Below are positions 17,094 to 24,955 of a stretch of DNA of 64,000 nucleotides, one piece after another. Each line of letters opens with the position of its first letter. Positions within the stretch are counted from its first letter, which is position 1. A model generated the notes under the pieces. It ran no database searches. It had not been told where the DNA came from and saw only the letters and a list, made by a program, of their open reading frames with translations. The position numbers were made by a program, and so were the translations under genes. This DNA is from Natronococcus pandeyae (lineage in GTDB: Archaea; Halobacteriota; Halobacteria; Halobacteriales; Natrialbaceae), in contig NZ_PHNJ01000001.1 in the NCBI RefSeq assembly GCF_008122205.1, forward strand, positions 248,001 through 312,000, read 5' to 3'.

Positions 17094-17751
17094 GATCGAG
17101 TCCCGAACTCGAATAGTAGTTGTCGACAACTACGACTCCTTTGCGTACAACCTCGTCCAGTACGTCGGCGAGGTCGCCGACGAGGTCGTCGTCCGACGAA
17201 ACGACGAGATCGACCTCGAGGGCGTTCGCGACCTCGATCCGACGGGAATCGTCGTCTCGCCGGGACCGGGGACCCCACAGGAGGCGGGGATCTCGATCCC
17301 GCTGTTCGCCGAGACCGAGTACCCGATCCTGGGCGTCTGTCTCGGCCACCAGGCACTGTGTGCGGCCGAGGGTGCCCCGGTCGTCCACGCGCCCCACGTC
17401 GTCCACGGAAAGCCGTCGACGGTCTCCCACGACGGTGAAGGGCTCTTTTCCGGGCTTCCGGAGACGTTCCAGGTCGGGCGGTACCACTCGCTGGCGGTCG
17501 AACGCGAGGACCTGCCGGAGACGCTCGCCGAGACCGCCCGAACGACCGACGAGCGCGGCGTCCTGATGGCCGTTCGCCACCACGAGAAGCCACACCTCGG
17601 CGTCCAGTTCCACCCCGAGAGCATCCTCACGCGAGGCCACGAGGACGCCGCCGAGGGGGACGGCATCTCGCTCGCGGTCGGCAAGCGGATGGTCGCGAAC
17701 TTCTGTGCGTTCGCCGCCGACCACGAGTCGAGCAAGCCGAACCGGAGGTGA
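17086..17751 (+). CDS. pabA: Glutamine amidotransferase component II (PabA/TrpG)
   Basis: This 221-residue class I glutamine amidotransferase supplies ammonia to component I. The catalytic Cys is C85 in [10 protein letters not shown], and the His-Glu pair lies in FHPESI (about 194-199). The oxyanion region [11 protein letters not shown] (58-68) is typical of TrpG/PabA. ATG at 17086 is the preferred start; it overlaps the end of component I, and a GTG at 17077 is also in frame. Its own TGA lies 4 bases before the ATG of the third gene. The tight spacing shows one operon. TrpG and PabA cannot be told apart by sequence; the name follows the aminotransferase neighbour. Confidence 0.9.
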   Translation: MSEIESRTRIVVVDNYDSFAYNLVQYVGEVADEVVVRRNDEIDLEGVRDLDPTGIVVSPGPGTPQEAGISIPLFAETEYPILGVCLGHQALCAAEGAPVVHAPHVVHGKPSTVSHDGEGLFSGLPETFQVGRYHSLAVEREDLPETLAETARTTDERGVLMAVRHHEKPHLGVQFHPESILTRGHEDAAEGDGISLAVGKRMVANFCAFAADHESSKPNRR

Positions 17752-17755
17752 GCCG

Positions 17756-18625
17756 ATGAGCGACGAGTTACTCTATCACGTCGACGGCGAACTCGTTCCA
17801 ACGAACGAGGCGACCGTCAGCGTCGACGACCGTGGCTTTCGCTACGGTGACGCCGCGTTCGAGACGCTGCGCGCCTACGGTGGGACGATCTTCGGCTGGG
17901 AGGCACACGTCGAACGCCTCGAGCGAACCTGCGACGCGCTCAGCCTCGAGCACGGCCTCTCGACCGCCGACCTCCGCGAGCGCGTCCGGGAGACGCTCGC
18001 GGCCAACGACCTCGCGGACGCCTACGTGCGACTGTCGATTACTCGCGGCGTCCAGCCGGGGAAGCTGACGCCGCAGTCGGACGTGGAGCCGACGGTGGTC
18101 GTCTACGTCAAACCGCTGCCCAGGGGTGGGGTCGACGGGGAGTCCGTCTGGGACGGGCCGGCGACCGTTCAGTCGGTCGAGACCAGACGAGTCCCCGACG
18201 CGGCGATTCCGGCGGGCGCGAAGACCCACAACTACCTGAACGGAATCCTCGCGCGGACGGAACTCGAGGACGACGCCGACGAGGCCCTCCTTCGCGATAT
18301 CGACGGAAACGTCGCCGAGGGCGCCACGAGCAACCTGTTTTTCGTCCGCGATGGCGTCCTTCACACGCCGACGGCCGACGGCGACCTGCTGGCAGGGATC
18401 ACCCGGTCGGTCGTGCTCGAGGTAGCCGGCGAGGCCGGGGTGCCGGTCGAGGAGGGGGAGTACGAACTCGAGGACGTACTCGAGGCCGAGGAGGCGTTTC
18501 TCACCAACCGGACCTGGGAGCTCCGTCCGGTAGCCGAATTGGACCGGGCCGAGATCGGTGGGGGAAAGGTGACGGAACGACTCTCGAGGCGCTACGACGA
18601 GCGCGTCGAGGAAGTCTGTTACTAG
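17756..18625 (+). CDS. pabC: Class IV aminotransferase, aminodeoxychorismate lyase-like (PabC)
   Basis: This 289-residue PLP enzyme belongs to the fold-type IV group that contains aminodeoxychorismate lyase, branched-chain aminotransferase and D-amino acid aminotransferase. K156 in PAGAKTHNYLNGILAR is the PLP lysine, and DIDGNVAEGATSNLFF binds the cofactor phosphate. The start (YHVDGELVPTNEATVSVDDRGFRYGD) is usual for the family. Its place directly behind chorismate components I and II favours release of p-aminobenzoate and pyruvate from aminodeoxychorismate; a branched-chain transaminase is the alternative. A very long inverted repeat follows the stop codon (18659-18725). Confidence 0.88.
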   Translation: MSDELLYHVDGELVPTNEATVSVDDRGFRYGDAAFETLRAYGGTIFGWEAHVERLERTCDALSLEHGLSTADLRERVRETLAANDLADAYVRLSITRGVQPGKLTPQSDVEPTVVVYVKPLPRGGVDGESVWDGPATVQSVETRRVPDAAIPAGAKTHNYLNGILARTELEDDADEALLRDIDGNVAEGATSNLFFVRDGVLHTPTADGDLLAGITRSVVLEVAGEAGVPVEEGEYELEDVLEAEEAFLTNRTWELRPVAELDRAEIGGGKVTERLSRRYDERVEEVCY

Positions 18626-18658
18626 TCGGCGGAGACGGACTCGAGGAGTGTCCATCGG

Positions 18659-18725
18659 GTGCGGCGGCGCGCGCTGAGCGACAGTTCGCTGTTCGCTCAC
18701 TGTCGCTCAGCGCGCGCCACCGCAC
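18659..18725. repeat. Long inverted repeat between pabC and the MATE gene
   Basis: The arms 18659-18685 and 18699-18725 pair over 26 of 27 positions: GTGCGG with CCGCAC, one mismatch, then GGCGCGCGCTGAGCGACAGT with its exact complement, around a 13-base loop. It lies 34 bases after the pabC stop. It is the longest hairpin seen in the window. It may stop or stabilise the operon transcript, or be a dispersed palindromic element. Confidence 0.9.
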
Positions 18726-18835
18726 GAGGATCGGTCGGGTTCGACTCGGGATTCCCGTCCCTCGTTCACACCGTTTCCGTTCCCCAGCGTGCCGGCTCCC
18801 ACAGTTTCAAGCCCGGCCGAACGGGAGACGGAGAC

Positions 18836-20218
18836 GTGTTCTCGAGGGGACGCCGGCGGCTGCTCGAGGTCTGGCGGCGGATCTTCGATCTGTCGTGGCC
18901 GGTGATGGCCGAGCAGTTCCTCCGGACGCTGATGCGGACGACGGACGTCGCCGTCACCGGACTCTTCTCCCCGGCGGCGGTCGCAGCCGTCGGGCTGGCC
19001 GACCTGTACGCCCGGCTCCCGCTCCGGATCGGACTGGGACTCGGCAGCGGCGTCATCGCGCTCTCGAGCCAGGACACCGGCAGCGGCGCGACCGCGAACC
19101 GGGACGAGGCGATCTCGCAGGCGGTGATCCTCGGCGCGCTCGCGGGGATTCCCTTCGTGCTCTTCGGCTTCCTGCTGGGCCAGTGGGCGATCCGGATCCT
19201 GGGTGCCGAAGCCGAGGTCGCCCGCATGGGCGGGATCTACCTGGCGATCATCTTCGCGACGAGTCCGGCCCGCCACGTTGCGATCATCGCCGCGCGATCG
19301 ATCCAGGGGGCCGGTGATACGCGCACGCCGATGTACGTCAACGGGGTCTCGAACGCGCTCAACATCGTGGGCACGGTCGTCCTCGGGCTGGGGCTCGGTC
19401 CGGCACCGGAGCTCCACATCGTCGGCGTCGGCATCGCGACCGCTTTCGGCAACGTCCTCTCCGCGCTGGCGCTCGTCGCGGCCATCCACTCGTCGTGGAC
19501 ACCCGCCGGGTTCGTCCGCCCCTCCCAGCTGACGATCACGAAGCAACTGCTCGCGATCAGTGCGCCCCGGATCGCCGAAGGCGCGGTCACGTTCCTCCTC
19601 GAGTTCCCGTTCAACGCGATTTTGCTCTTCTTCGGGACCGAGGTCAACGCGGCCTACCAGATCGGGCGGCGAGTCTACCAGCAGCTGACGTCGCCGCTCT
19701 CGCGAGGCTACCGCACGGGCACGAGCATCGTCGTCGGGCAGAGTCTCGGCGACGGCGACCCCGCCGGGGCGCGGTACAACGGCTGGGCCGCGGCCGCGCT
19801 CGGGGTCGTGACCGTCGGCTCGCTCGGCGTCGTCCTCTTCGTGGGAGCCGAGCGGTTCGTCTCGCTGTTCACCGACGATCCGGAGACGCTGTCGTACGCG
19901 GCCGGGTTCGCGAAGGCCTACGCCGCCGCGGCGCCGGTCACCGTCCTGTACGTCGTCCTCGCCGGGGCGCTGACCAGCGGCAGCGACACGATGACGCCCT
20001 TTATTGCCCGCGTGACGGGGATGTCCTTCGGGATGGTCGGCATCTCGTACGTCGCCGGGGTCCACCTCGGCTACGGTGTGCCGGCGATCTACGCCTCGAT
20101 CGTCGTCTACTACGTCTGGGCGACGATCTACGTCGCGGTCGGCTTCTACCGCGGCGGCTGGATCGAGCGCACCCAGTCGATGATGGACGAACGGGGAAGC
20201 ACGACCGCCGAGGACTGA
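18836..20218 (+). CDS. MATE family efflux transporter
   Basis: This protein of 460 residues has twelve predicted membrane segments in two bundles, starting at FDLSWPVMAEQFLRTLMRTTDVAVTGLFSP (about 16-46), the usual MATE N-terminal segment, and repeating in the second half from LLAISAPRIAEGAVTFLLEF. MATE transporters export cationic drugs, metabolites or lipid-linked compounds in exchange for Na+ or H+. The GTG at 18836 is chosen because it gives the family length; an in-frame extension to 18659 would run through the long inverted repeat and is not protein-like. Acidic residues are scarce in the membrane part, as expected. It stands alone. Confidence 0.92.
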   Translation: MFSRGRRRLLEVWRRIFDLSWPVMAEQFLRTLMRTTDVAVTGLFSPAAVAAVGLADLYARLPLRIGLGLGSGVIALSSQDTGSGATANRDEAISQAVILGALAGIPFVLFGFLLGQWAIRILGAEAEVARMGGIYLAIIFATSPARHVAIIAARSIQGAGDTRTPMYVNGVSNALNIVGTVVLGLGLGPAPELHIVGVGIATAFGNVLSALALVAAIHSSWTPAGFVRPSQLTITKQLLAISAPRIAEGAVTFLLEFPFNAILLFFGTEVNAAYQIGRRVYQQLTSPLSRGYRTGTSIVVGQSLGDGDPAGARYNGWAAAALGVVTVGSLGVVLFVGAERFVSLFTDDPETLSYAAGFAKAYAAAAPVTVLYVVLAGALTSGSDTMTPFIARVTGMSFGMVGISYVAGVHLGYGVPAIYASIVVYYVWATIYVAVGFYRGGWIERTQSMMDERGSTTAED

Positions 20219-20257
20219 CGGGACGCCGAGAACTGACGGCGCGAGCGGCGGCCGCGG

Positions 20258-21355
20258 TTACTCGCCTGGCTCGAGTAGCACCGACTCGGCTTCGTCGGGC
20301 ACCTCGAGCAGTTCTCGATCCGTTCCGGAGAGTTCCAGTACGAAGTCGGCGCCGAACGCGCGGGCGGGTGTCTGGAACCCCGACTCGATCTGCCCGTCCG
20401 CGAGCACGCGCTCGGCGGCGCGCACCGCGGACTCGGCGGTCAGCGCGTACGGGTTGGGCGTCCGAAGTCGGCCGCGCGCCCGCCGCCCGGTCTCGCTGTC
20501 CCGGACCTCGCCCCAGACGACCGCGGTCTCGGTCGCCAGCTCGCGCTCGTCGGGGCCGTCGACGAAGGCATCGATCGCACGGTTTGCGACGCGTTCGATC
20601 GGCGACCGCTCGAGAAGCCACCGTAGCGAGTCGGCGGCCGACAGCAGCGGTTCGGTCCACGCAGGGACGGCGCCGTAGACCTCGATCGAGTCGATCCCGG
20701 TCGTGTGCGCCGCGGTGACGACGTCGCCCATCGGAATCGTCACGGCGTGCTCGGGCCCCTCACCGAAGTCGATCTCACGGGTCCGAAACGTCGCCGGCAC
20801 GCTGAGCAGGCGATCGTTCCGGCGAACGACGCTGCCGTGATCTGCGAGTTCGACGAACGTCCGCGCGGTTCCACGCGAGAAGGAGAGGTCGCTCTTGATC
20901 CCGAGTCGCAACTGGTCGGCGTCGGGAAGTCGCTCGTGGAGGGTCGCCGCCAGACAGTCCGTCGGCACGACGTCGAAGCCGACGCCCGGAAGGAGCGTGA
21001 CTCCCGCCGCTCGAGCCGCCTCGTCCTCCCGACGGAGCCGCTCGAACACCGGGAACTCGCCGGTGACGTCGAGGTAGTCCGTCCCCGTCTCGAGACACGC
21101 GTCGACGAGCGGTTCGGCCGTTTCGACGAACGGGCCCGCACAGTTCAACACGGCGTCGAAACTCCCGATTTCGGCCTCGAGATCGTCCATCTCGAGATCG
21201 ATCCGCCGCCCCTCGAGACCGAGTGCAGCGGCCTGTTCGGCGACGCGACGTCGGTCGCGTCCGGCGATCGTCGGCGCGCCGCCCCGCGAGACGGCTTCGC
21301 TCACGATTAGCCGTCCGGTGTAGCCGTACGAACCGTAGACGAGAAGGGAGTCCAT
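20258..21355 (-). CDS. Saccharopine dehydrogenase-like / trans-acting enoyl reductase family protein
   Basis: This 365-residue protein begins with a Rossmann NAD(P)-binding motif in the form YGSYGYTGRLIVSEAV (about 7-22), as in the saccharopine dehydrogenase NADP-binding family and in mycobacterial trans-acting enoyl reductases. The NCAGPF motif (about 71-76) and the TDYLDVTGE block (about 92-100) are family marks. The substrate cannot be read from sequence; true lysine-pathway saccharopine dehydrogenase is unlikely. It converges on the MATE gene and diverges from the Rieske gene with an 84-base gap. No membrane segment is present. Confidence 0.85.
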   Translation of the reverse strand: MDSLLVYGSYGYTGRLIVSEAVSRGGAPTIAGRDRRRVAEQAAALGLEGRRIDLEMDDLEAEIGSFDAVLNCAGPFVETAEPLVDACLETGTDYLDVTGEFPVFERLRREDEAARAAGVTLLPGVGFDVVPTDCLAATLHERLPDADQLRLGIKSDLSFSRGTARTFVELADHGSVVRRNDRLLSVPATFRTREIDFGEGPEHAVTIPMGDVVTAAHTTGIDSIEVYGAVPAWTEPLLSAADSLRWLLERSPIERVANRAIDAFVDGPDERELATETAVVWGEVRDSETGRRARGRLRTPNPYALTAESAVRAAERVLADGQIESGFQTPARAFGADFVLELSGTDRELLEVPDEAESVLLEPGE

Positions 21356-21439
21356 AGCCGTCGTTGCGCACTCGGCATGTTAAAACTCCGTCAGACAGTG
21401 TCGAAATATTCACGACCGGTGACTCGTAACCGGGGAGTG

Positions 21440-21886
21440 ATGGCGGCCACACAGCGGATCGCGTCGCTCGAGGAGGTGCCCCGGGAGTCGACGTTTCTCT
21501 TTCGCGTCGCCGACGAACTGGGTGACGAGCGAGAGGCGATCCTCGTCGCGAACGGAGTGGAGTCGACCGAGGAGACGGCGTCGGCAGACGGCGTCTCCTG
21601 CTGGCTGAACTACTGTCAGCACTTTACACACATCAAACTCGACAAGGGCGACGGCGCACCGATGCGCGAGGGCGAGGTGATCTGTGCGAACCACGGCGCG
21701 TACTTCGACGCCGACTCCGGCGAGTGTACGTTCGGGCCCTGCGAGGGTGCGTACCTGACCGAACTCGAGGTGACGGTCGACGACGGGGGGATCTATCTGG
21801 TCGACGACGAGTACGAGTTCGTCGGGACGGGGCCGGTCGACACCGACGACGCGGATCTGACCTCGACCTCGAACGTCGAGTTCTGA
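21440..21886 (+). CDS. Rieske [2Fe-2S] protein
   Basis: This 148-residue soluble protein carries a Rieske cluster site: C59-Q-H61 and C82-A-N-H85, with LDKGDGAPMREGEVICANHGAYFDADSGECTFGPCEG following. These ligands hold a 2Fe-2S centre with two Cys and two His. There is no signal sequence or membrane anchor, so it is a ferredoxin-like electron carrier and not part of a membrane bc complex. The acidic tail (TDDADLTSTSNVEF) is typical of halophiles. The start ATG at 21440 follows an AT-rich stretch (21396-21410). The partner oxygenase or reductase is unknown; the divergent saccharopine-like gene is the closest candidate. Confidence 0.9.
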   Translation: MAATQRIASLEEVPRESTFLFRVADELGDEREAILVANGVESTEETASADGVSCWLNYCQHFTHIKLDKGDGAPMREGEVICANHGAYFDADSGECTFGPCEGAYLTELEVTVDDGGIYLVDDEYEFVGTGPVDTDDADLTSTSNVEF

Positions 21887-21981
21887 GGGCGTCGCCTCGA
21901 TCGACCAGGGGGTCGTGATACGCAGCGAGAATAGCGTCGTCGTTACGTCGAACCTGGCACGTCAGAAAATTCCGTCCCGAG

Positions 21982-22356
21982 TCAGAGCGTGTTGTCGCGA
22001 ACTTCGACCGGGATGACCAGATCTCGTTCCTGGTCGTACTCGATCAGCCCGGCGTCGACCAGCCGCGGCATGTGGTCGTGGTACAGCGAGATGTAGACGT
22101 TGGCGACCCGCTCGGCGGAGAGCTCCGTCACCTTGCAGCCGTTCTCGCGGACCGCGACTTCTTCGGCGGCATCTGGCAGCGTTAGTTCCTCGCTGTAGGT
22201 GCGCATCACCTGGAGCAGCAGTCGACGGCGCTCGTCGGCCAGCAGGTCGAAGGCTTCGTCGACGGCGTCTGCGGACTCCTCGCGCTGCTCGAGCCAGTCG
22301 AGCATCGCCAGGACGAACTCGATACCGTCGAACTCCGATTGAGACGTATTAGTCAT
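21982..22356 (-). CDS. DUF7344-type helix-turn-helix protein
   Basis: This 124-residue protein looks like the haloarchaeal DUF7344 group of small winged-helix proteins. The typical core is AFDLLADERRRLLLQVMR, then a helical stretch with VAVRENGCKVTELS, then VYISLYHDHMPRLVDAGLIEYDQERDLV (about 85-115), which resembles the recognition helix and wing. Its target is unknown. A second copy of this type lies at 28071-28442 near BAT regulators and response regulators, which suggests a signalling role. ATG at 22356 is the natural start; the longer frame upstream adds a basic stretch with no match. Confidence 0.8.
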   Translation of the reverse strand: MTNTSQSEFDGIEFVLAMLDWLEQREESADAVDEAFDLLADERRRLLLQVMRTYSEELTLPDAAEEVAVRENGCKVTELSAERVANVYISLYHDHMPRLVDAGLIEYDQERDLVIPVEVRDNTL

Positions 22357-22548
22357 ACGTATTTCCGTCAATTCCCGGATCGAACGGACGACCAGTGGAG
22401 ACGAGAGGCGATTGTCGCCCGAGAGAGACGTGGATCGTTCGCTCACTTCCGGGTTCGTATCAGGTGGTCGCCTCGCCCGTAAATAGGAGTGTCGAATCCG
22501 ATTCGACGCTATTCGGCGCCAGAACGTTCGCCAGAACAGACGGTTCGA

Positions 22549-22839
22549 CTACTCGATCGTGTACGCCGGTTCGTCCACGGCCTCGCTCTTGCAGTCGGGA
22601 CAGCGCGAGGGGAGGTTCAGCAGGTCGTCGAAGTCGTCGAAGCCACAGTCTCGACAGGCCGGCGGTGCGACGAGAAACTGCTCGTCCGCGCCGTCGACGG
22701 ATCGTGAAACGTGCTCGAGGTGGCGAACCACCGCGTGCGTCGTCAGGTCGAACTGCGTCGCGAGTTCGCTCGGCGTCGACGGCTCCGCACGGAGGGCGTC
22801 TGCGAGTCGCTGCCGGGTCGTTTCGTCGGCTTCTCGCAT
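22549..22839 (-). CDS. Helix-turn-helix regulator with zinc ribbon
   Basis: This 96-residue protein has an N-terminal winged-helix unit (about 8-48, with TPSELATQFDLTTHAVVRHLEHV as turn and recognition helices) and a C-terminal zinc ribbon with C62-x2-C65 and C80-x2-C83. This architecture matches archaeal predicted regulators of the COG3357 kind. It diverges from the sugar nucleotidyltransferase gene; the 125-base gap holds a perfect ATGTAAG/CTTACAT inverted repeat (22921-22943) that overlaps the nucleotidyltransferase promoter, a natural binding site for this or another regulator (inference). A Tyr/Thr-rich tail ends the protein. Confidence 0.85.
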   Translation of the reverse strand: MREADETTRQRLADALRAEPSTPSELATQFDLTTHAVVRHLEHVSRSVDGADEQFLVAPPACRDCGFDDFDDLLNLPSRCPDCKSEAVDEPAYTIE

Positions 22840-22920
22840 ACGCCTACTCTCCGCTGGCGCCGGTTATCTCTTCGGCTTCCCGCAGACGACCCTCGAAGCG
22901 AGAACCGCAGGCCGGGATCG

Positions 22921-22943
22921 ATGTAAGGGCAAACCACTTACAT
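22921..22943 (+). promoter_or_regulatory. Inverted repeat overlapping the nucleotidyltransferase promoter
   Basis: ATGTAAG and CTTACAT are exact complements separated by 9 bases. The right arm merges into CTTACATA, a TATA-like element about 22-28 bases before the ATG at 22965, so a protein bound here would block TBP. It lies between a divergently transcribed HTH/zinc-ribbon regulator and a sugar nucleotidyltransferase. Confidence 0.55.
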
Positions 22944-22964
22944 ACCGCAGGAGAACACCAGATT

Positions 22965-23939
22965 ATGAAGGCCGTCGTCCTTGCAGGCGGATACGCGACC
23001 CGGATGTGGCCGATCACGAAACATCGTCCGAAGATGTTCCTCCCGATCGGCGATGCCACGGTCATCGATCGGATCTTCGAAGAACTCGAGGCGGACGACC
23101 GGATCGACGAGGTGTTCGTGAGCACGAACGAACGGTTCGCCGCCGACTTCGAGGAACACCTCGCCGACAGCGAGTTCGACAAGCCGACGCTCTCGGTCGA
23201 GGAGACGACCGAAGAGGACGACAAGTTCGGCGTCGTCGGTGCCCTCGCCCAGCTGATCGACCGGGAGAACGTCGACGACGATCTGCTGGTCGTCGCCGGC
23301 GATAACCTGATGAGCTTCGATATTTCGGATTTCCTCGACTACTTCCAGGAGCACGACGCACCGACGCTCGCCGCGTACGACGTCGGCTCCCTCGAGAAAG
23401 CCAAGTCCTACGGACTGGTCGAGCTCGAGGGCGACCGCGTCGTCGACTTCCAGGAGAAGCCGGACGATCCGAACAGTACGCTGGTGTCGATCGCCTGTTA
23501 CGCGTTTCCTCAGGACGCCCTCTCCCTCTTTCCGACGTATCTCGAGGACGGGAACAACCCCGACGAACCCGGCTGGTTCGTCCAGTGGCTCCAGAACCGG
23601 GAACCGACCTACGCCTACACCTTCGAGGGGGCGTGGTTCGACATCGGGACGCCCGAGAGCTACCTCGACGCCGTCGCCTGGTATCTCGACGGCAATTCAC
23701 TCGTCGCCGAGTCGGCGGCCCTCGAGAACGCGACGATCGGTGACAACGTCCACGTGATGGACGGCGTGACGCTCACCGACACGAATCTCGATCACGCGGT
23801 CATCTTCCCGGAAGCGCACGTCGAGAACGCCGATATCCGACGCTCGATCATCGACGAGGGGACCCGCCTCGAGGATCTCGATCTCGCCGGCGCGCTCATC
23901 GGAGCGCACACGACGATCACGAACGGATCGTCGGAGTAG
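22965..23939 (+). CDS. Sugar-phosphate nucleotidyltransferase
   Basis: This 324-residue protein has the nucleotidyltransferase signature VVLAGGYATRMWPITKHRPKMFLPIGD (about 4-30), a VVAGDNLM metal-binding motif (about 109-116), and YGLVELEGDRVVDFQEKP (about 147-164). The last third (about 250-324) has hexapeptide-like repeats (LENATIGDNVHVMDG) forming a left-handed beta-helix. It would join a sugar 1-phosphate to UTP or dTTP (glucose-1-phosphate uridylyl- or thymidylyltransferase), feeding N-glycosylation or exopolysaccharide. The nucleotide cannot be chosen from sequence alone. The promoter overlaps an inverted repeat at 22921-22943, so expression is probably regulated. Confidence 0.9.
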   Translation: MKAVVLAGGYATRMWPITKHRPKMFLPIGDATVIDRIFEELEADDRIDEVFVSTNERFAADFEEHLADSEFDKPTLSVEETTEEDDKFGVVGALAQLIDRENVDDDLLVVAGDNLMSFDISDFLDYFQEHDAPTLAAYDVGSLEKAKSYGLVELEGDRVVDFQEKPDDPNSTLVSIACYAFPQDALSLFPTYLEDGNNPDEPGWFVQWLQNREPTYAYTFEGAWFDIGTPESYLDAVAWYLDGNSLVAESAALENATIGDNVHVMDGVTLTDTNLDHAVIFPEAHVENADIRRSIIDEGTRLEDLDLAGALIGAHTTITNGSSE

Positions 23940-23976
23940 GGGATCGCGACACCGCCACGAGGGGCGGATCGCGACG

Positions 23977-24420
23977 CTACTGCGTCGGCAGGTTGGCGGT
24001 CTCGAACCAGAACTCGACGACCGACTGGACGAGTTCCTCGAGTTCGTCCGGATCGATCGGCTTGGAGAGATACGCGTTCGCCCCCAGTTCGTAGGCTCGT
24101 CGAACGTCTTCCGGAGCCCTCGAACTCGAGAACAGGATCACCGGCGTGCTGCGCAGTTCCGGATCCGCCTTGAACTCCGCCAGTACCTCGTCGCCGGTCA
24201 CCTGCGGGAGATTCAGATCGAGCAGGACGATATCCGGTCGTGGCGCGTCGGAGTCGTCCGCCTCGACGAACTCGAGCGCCGCGCTCCCGTCTCTAACGGT
24301 GTGGATCCGGTGTGGAATCTCCGTTTTCGCCATCGCTTCCCGCAACAGTCGGATATCGCCCGGGTTGTCTTCCACCAGGAGTATCTCGACGTCGTGTCCG
24401 TCCGTTGCAGTGTTACTCAT
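23977..24420 (-). CDS. CheY-like response regulator (receiver domain only)
   Basis: This 147-residue protein is a stand-alone receiver. Key residues are E17-D18 for metal, the phosphoacceptor D68 in VLLDLNLP, S98 in LFSSS, and K120 in YLSKP. It has no DNA-binding output. The GD after EDNP (VEDNPGDIRLL) marks the Rcp1-like group common in haloarchaea. It is preceded on the same strand by a HalOD1 protein whose stop overlaps its start region (24413-24420), so the two are cotranscribed and perhaps act as input and output of one system. A close relative lies at 28449-28916. Confidence 0.93.
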   Translation of the reverse strand: MSNTATDGHDVEILLVEDNPGDIRLLREAMAKTEIPHRIHTVRDGSAALEFVEADDSDAPRPDIVLLDLNLPQVTGDEVLAEFKADPELRSTPVILFSSSRAPEDVRRAYELGANAYLSKPIDPDELEELVQSVVEFWFETANLPTQ

Positions 24421-24757
24421 CGCCCTCCCCTCGGGTTCGTCCCCGCGTCGATACGGTAATTACTCCGTCCGATCGCACGGTGACTACACGACCGGCGTAC
24501 TCGAACGAGACGCGCCGCCGCTCGGACAACTGCTCGTCGTTTCGATCCGACCGCAGAACGGTCTCGAGGGCGTCGGGGTCGATCGTCGCGTACAGCGACT
24601 CGAGTTCGGTGGGTGCGCTGTCGACCGCCGTCGCGACCGCCGTCACCACGTCGACTGCGAGCGACTCGTCGGTGTGCCAGTCGTGGCGGGACGTGACTGC
24701 TGTCGAGCGCTCCTCTCTCGCCGTCTCGGCTGTCGAGTAGGGATGCTCCTTGGACAT
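24413..24757 (-). CDS. HalOD1 output-domain protein
   Basis: This 114-residue protein consists of a HalOD1 domain. The family marks are the helix DVVTAVATAVDSAPTELESLYATIDPDALETVLR (about 36-69) and the beta end VSFEYAGRVVTVRSDGVITV (about 83-102). HalOD1 is found in haloarchaea as the output part of receiver proteins or alone; its partner is unknown. Here it overlaps by a few bases the start of a receiver-only response regulator, suggesting that a fused HalOD1-receiver protein has been split into two coupled genes or that the two proteins interact. Two further HalOD1 genes lie at 37627-37932 and 62437-62790. Confidence 0.88.
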   Translation of the reverse strand: MSKEHPYSTAETAREERSTAVTSRHDWHTDESLAVDVVTAVATAVDSAPTELESLYATIDPDALETVLRSDRNDEQLSERRRVSFEYAGRVVTVRSDGVITVSTRGRTRGEGDE

Positions 24758-24955
24758 AACCTGGTGTGATCGATCGCATCAGTGAGCGATTCTGTCCACT
24801 ACCCGTGAGAGTAATCGAACGGAATAAAACGCAGTGCCTAATGGCTATGTATGTCTCGTTCGTGCTGACTGAATATGCTCTCGACTGATCGGAAGCAGAT
24901 GGCACCAATAGACTTACCGAACGCCGCCTCTAGGAAGTAGCTAATTGGCGCATCG

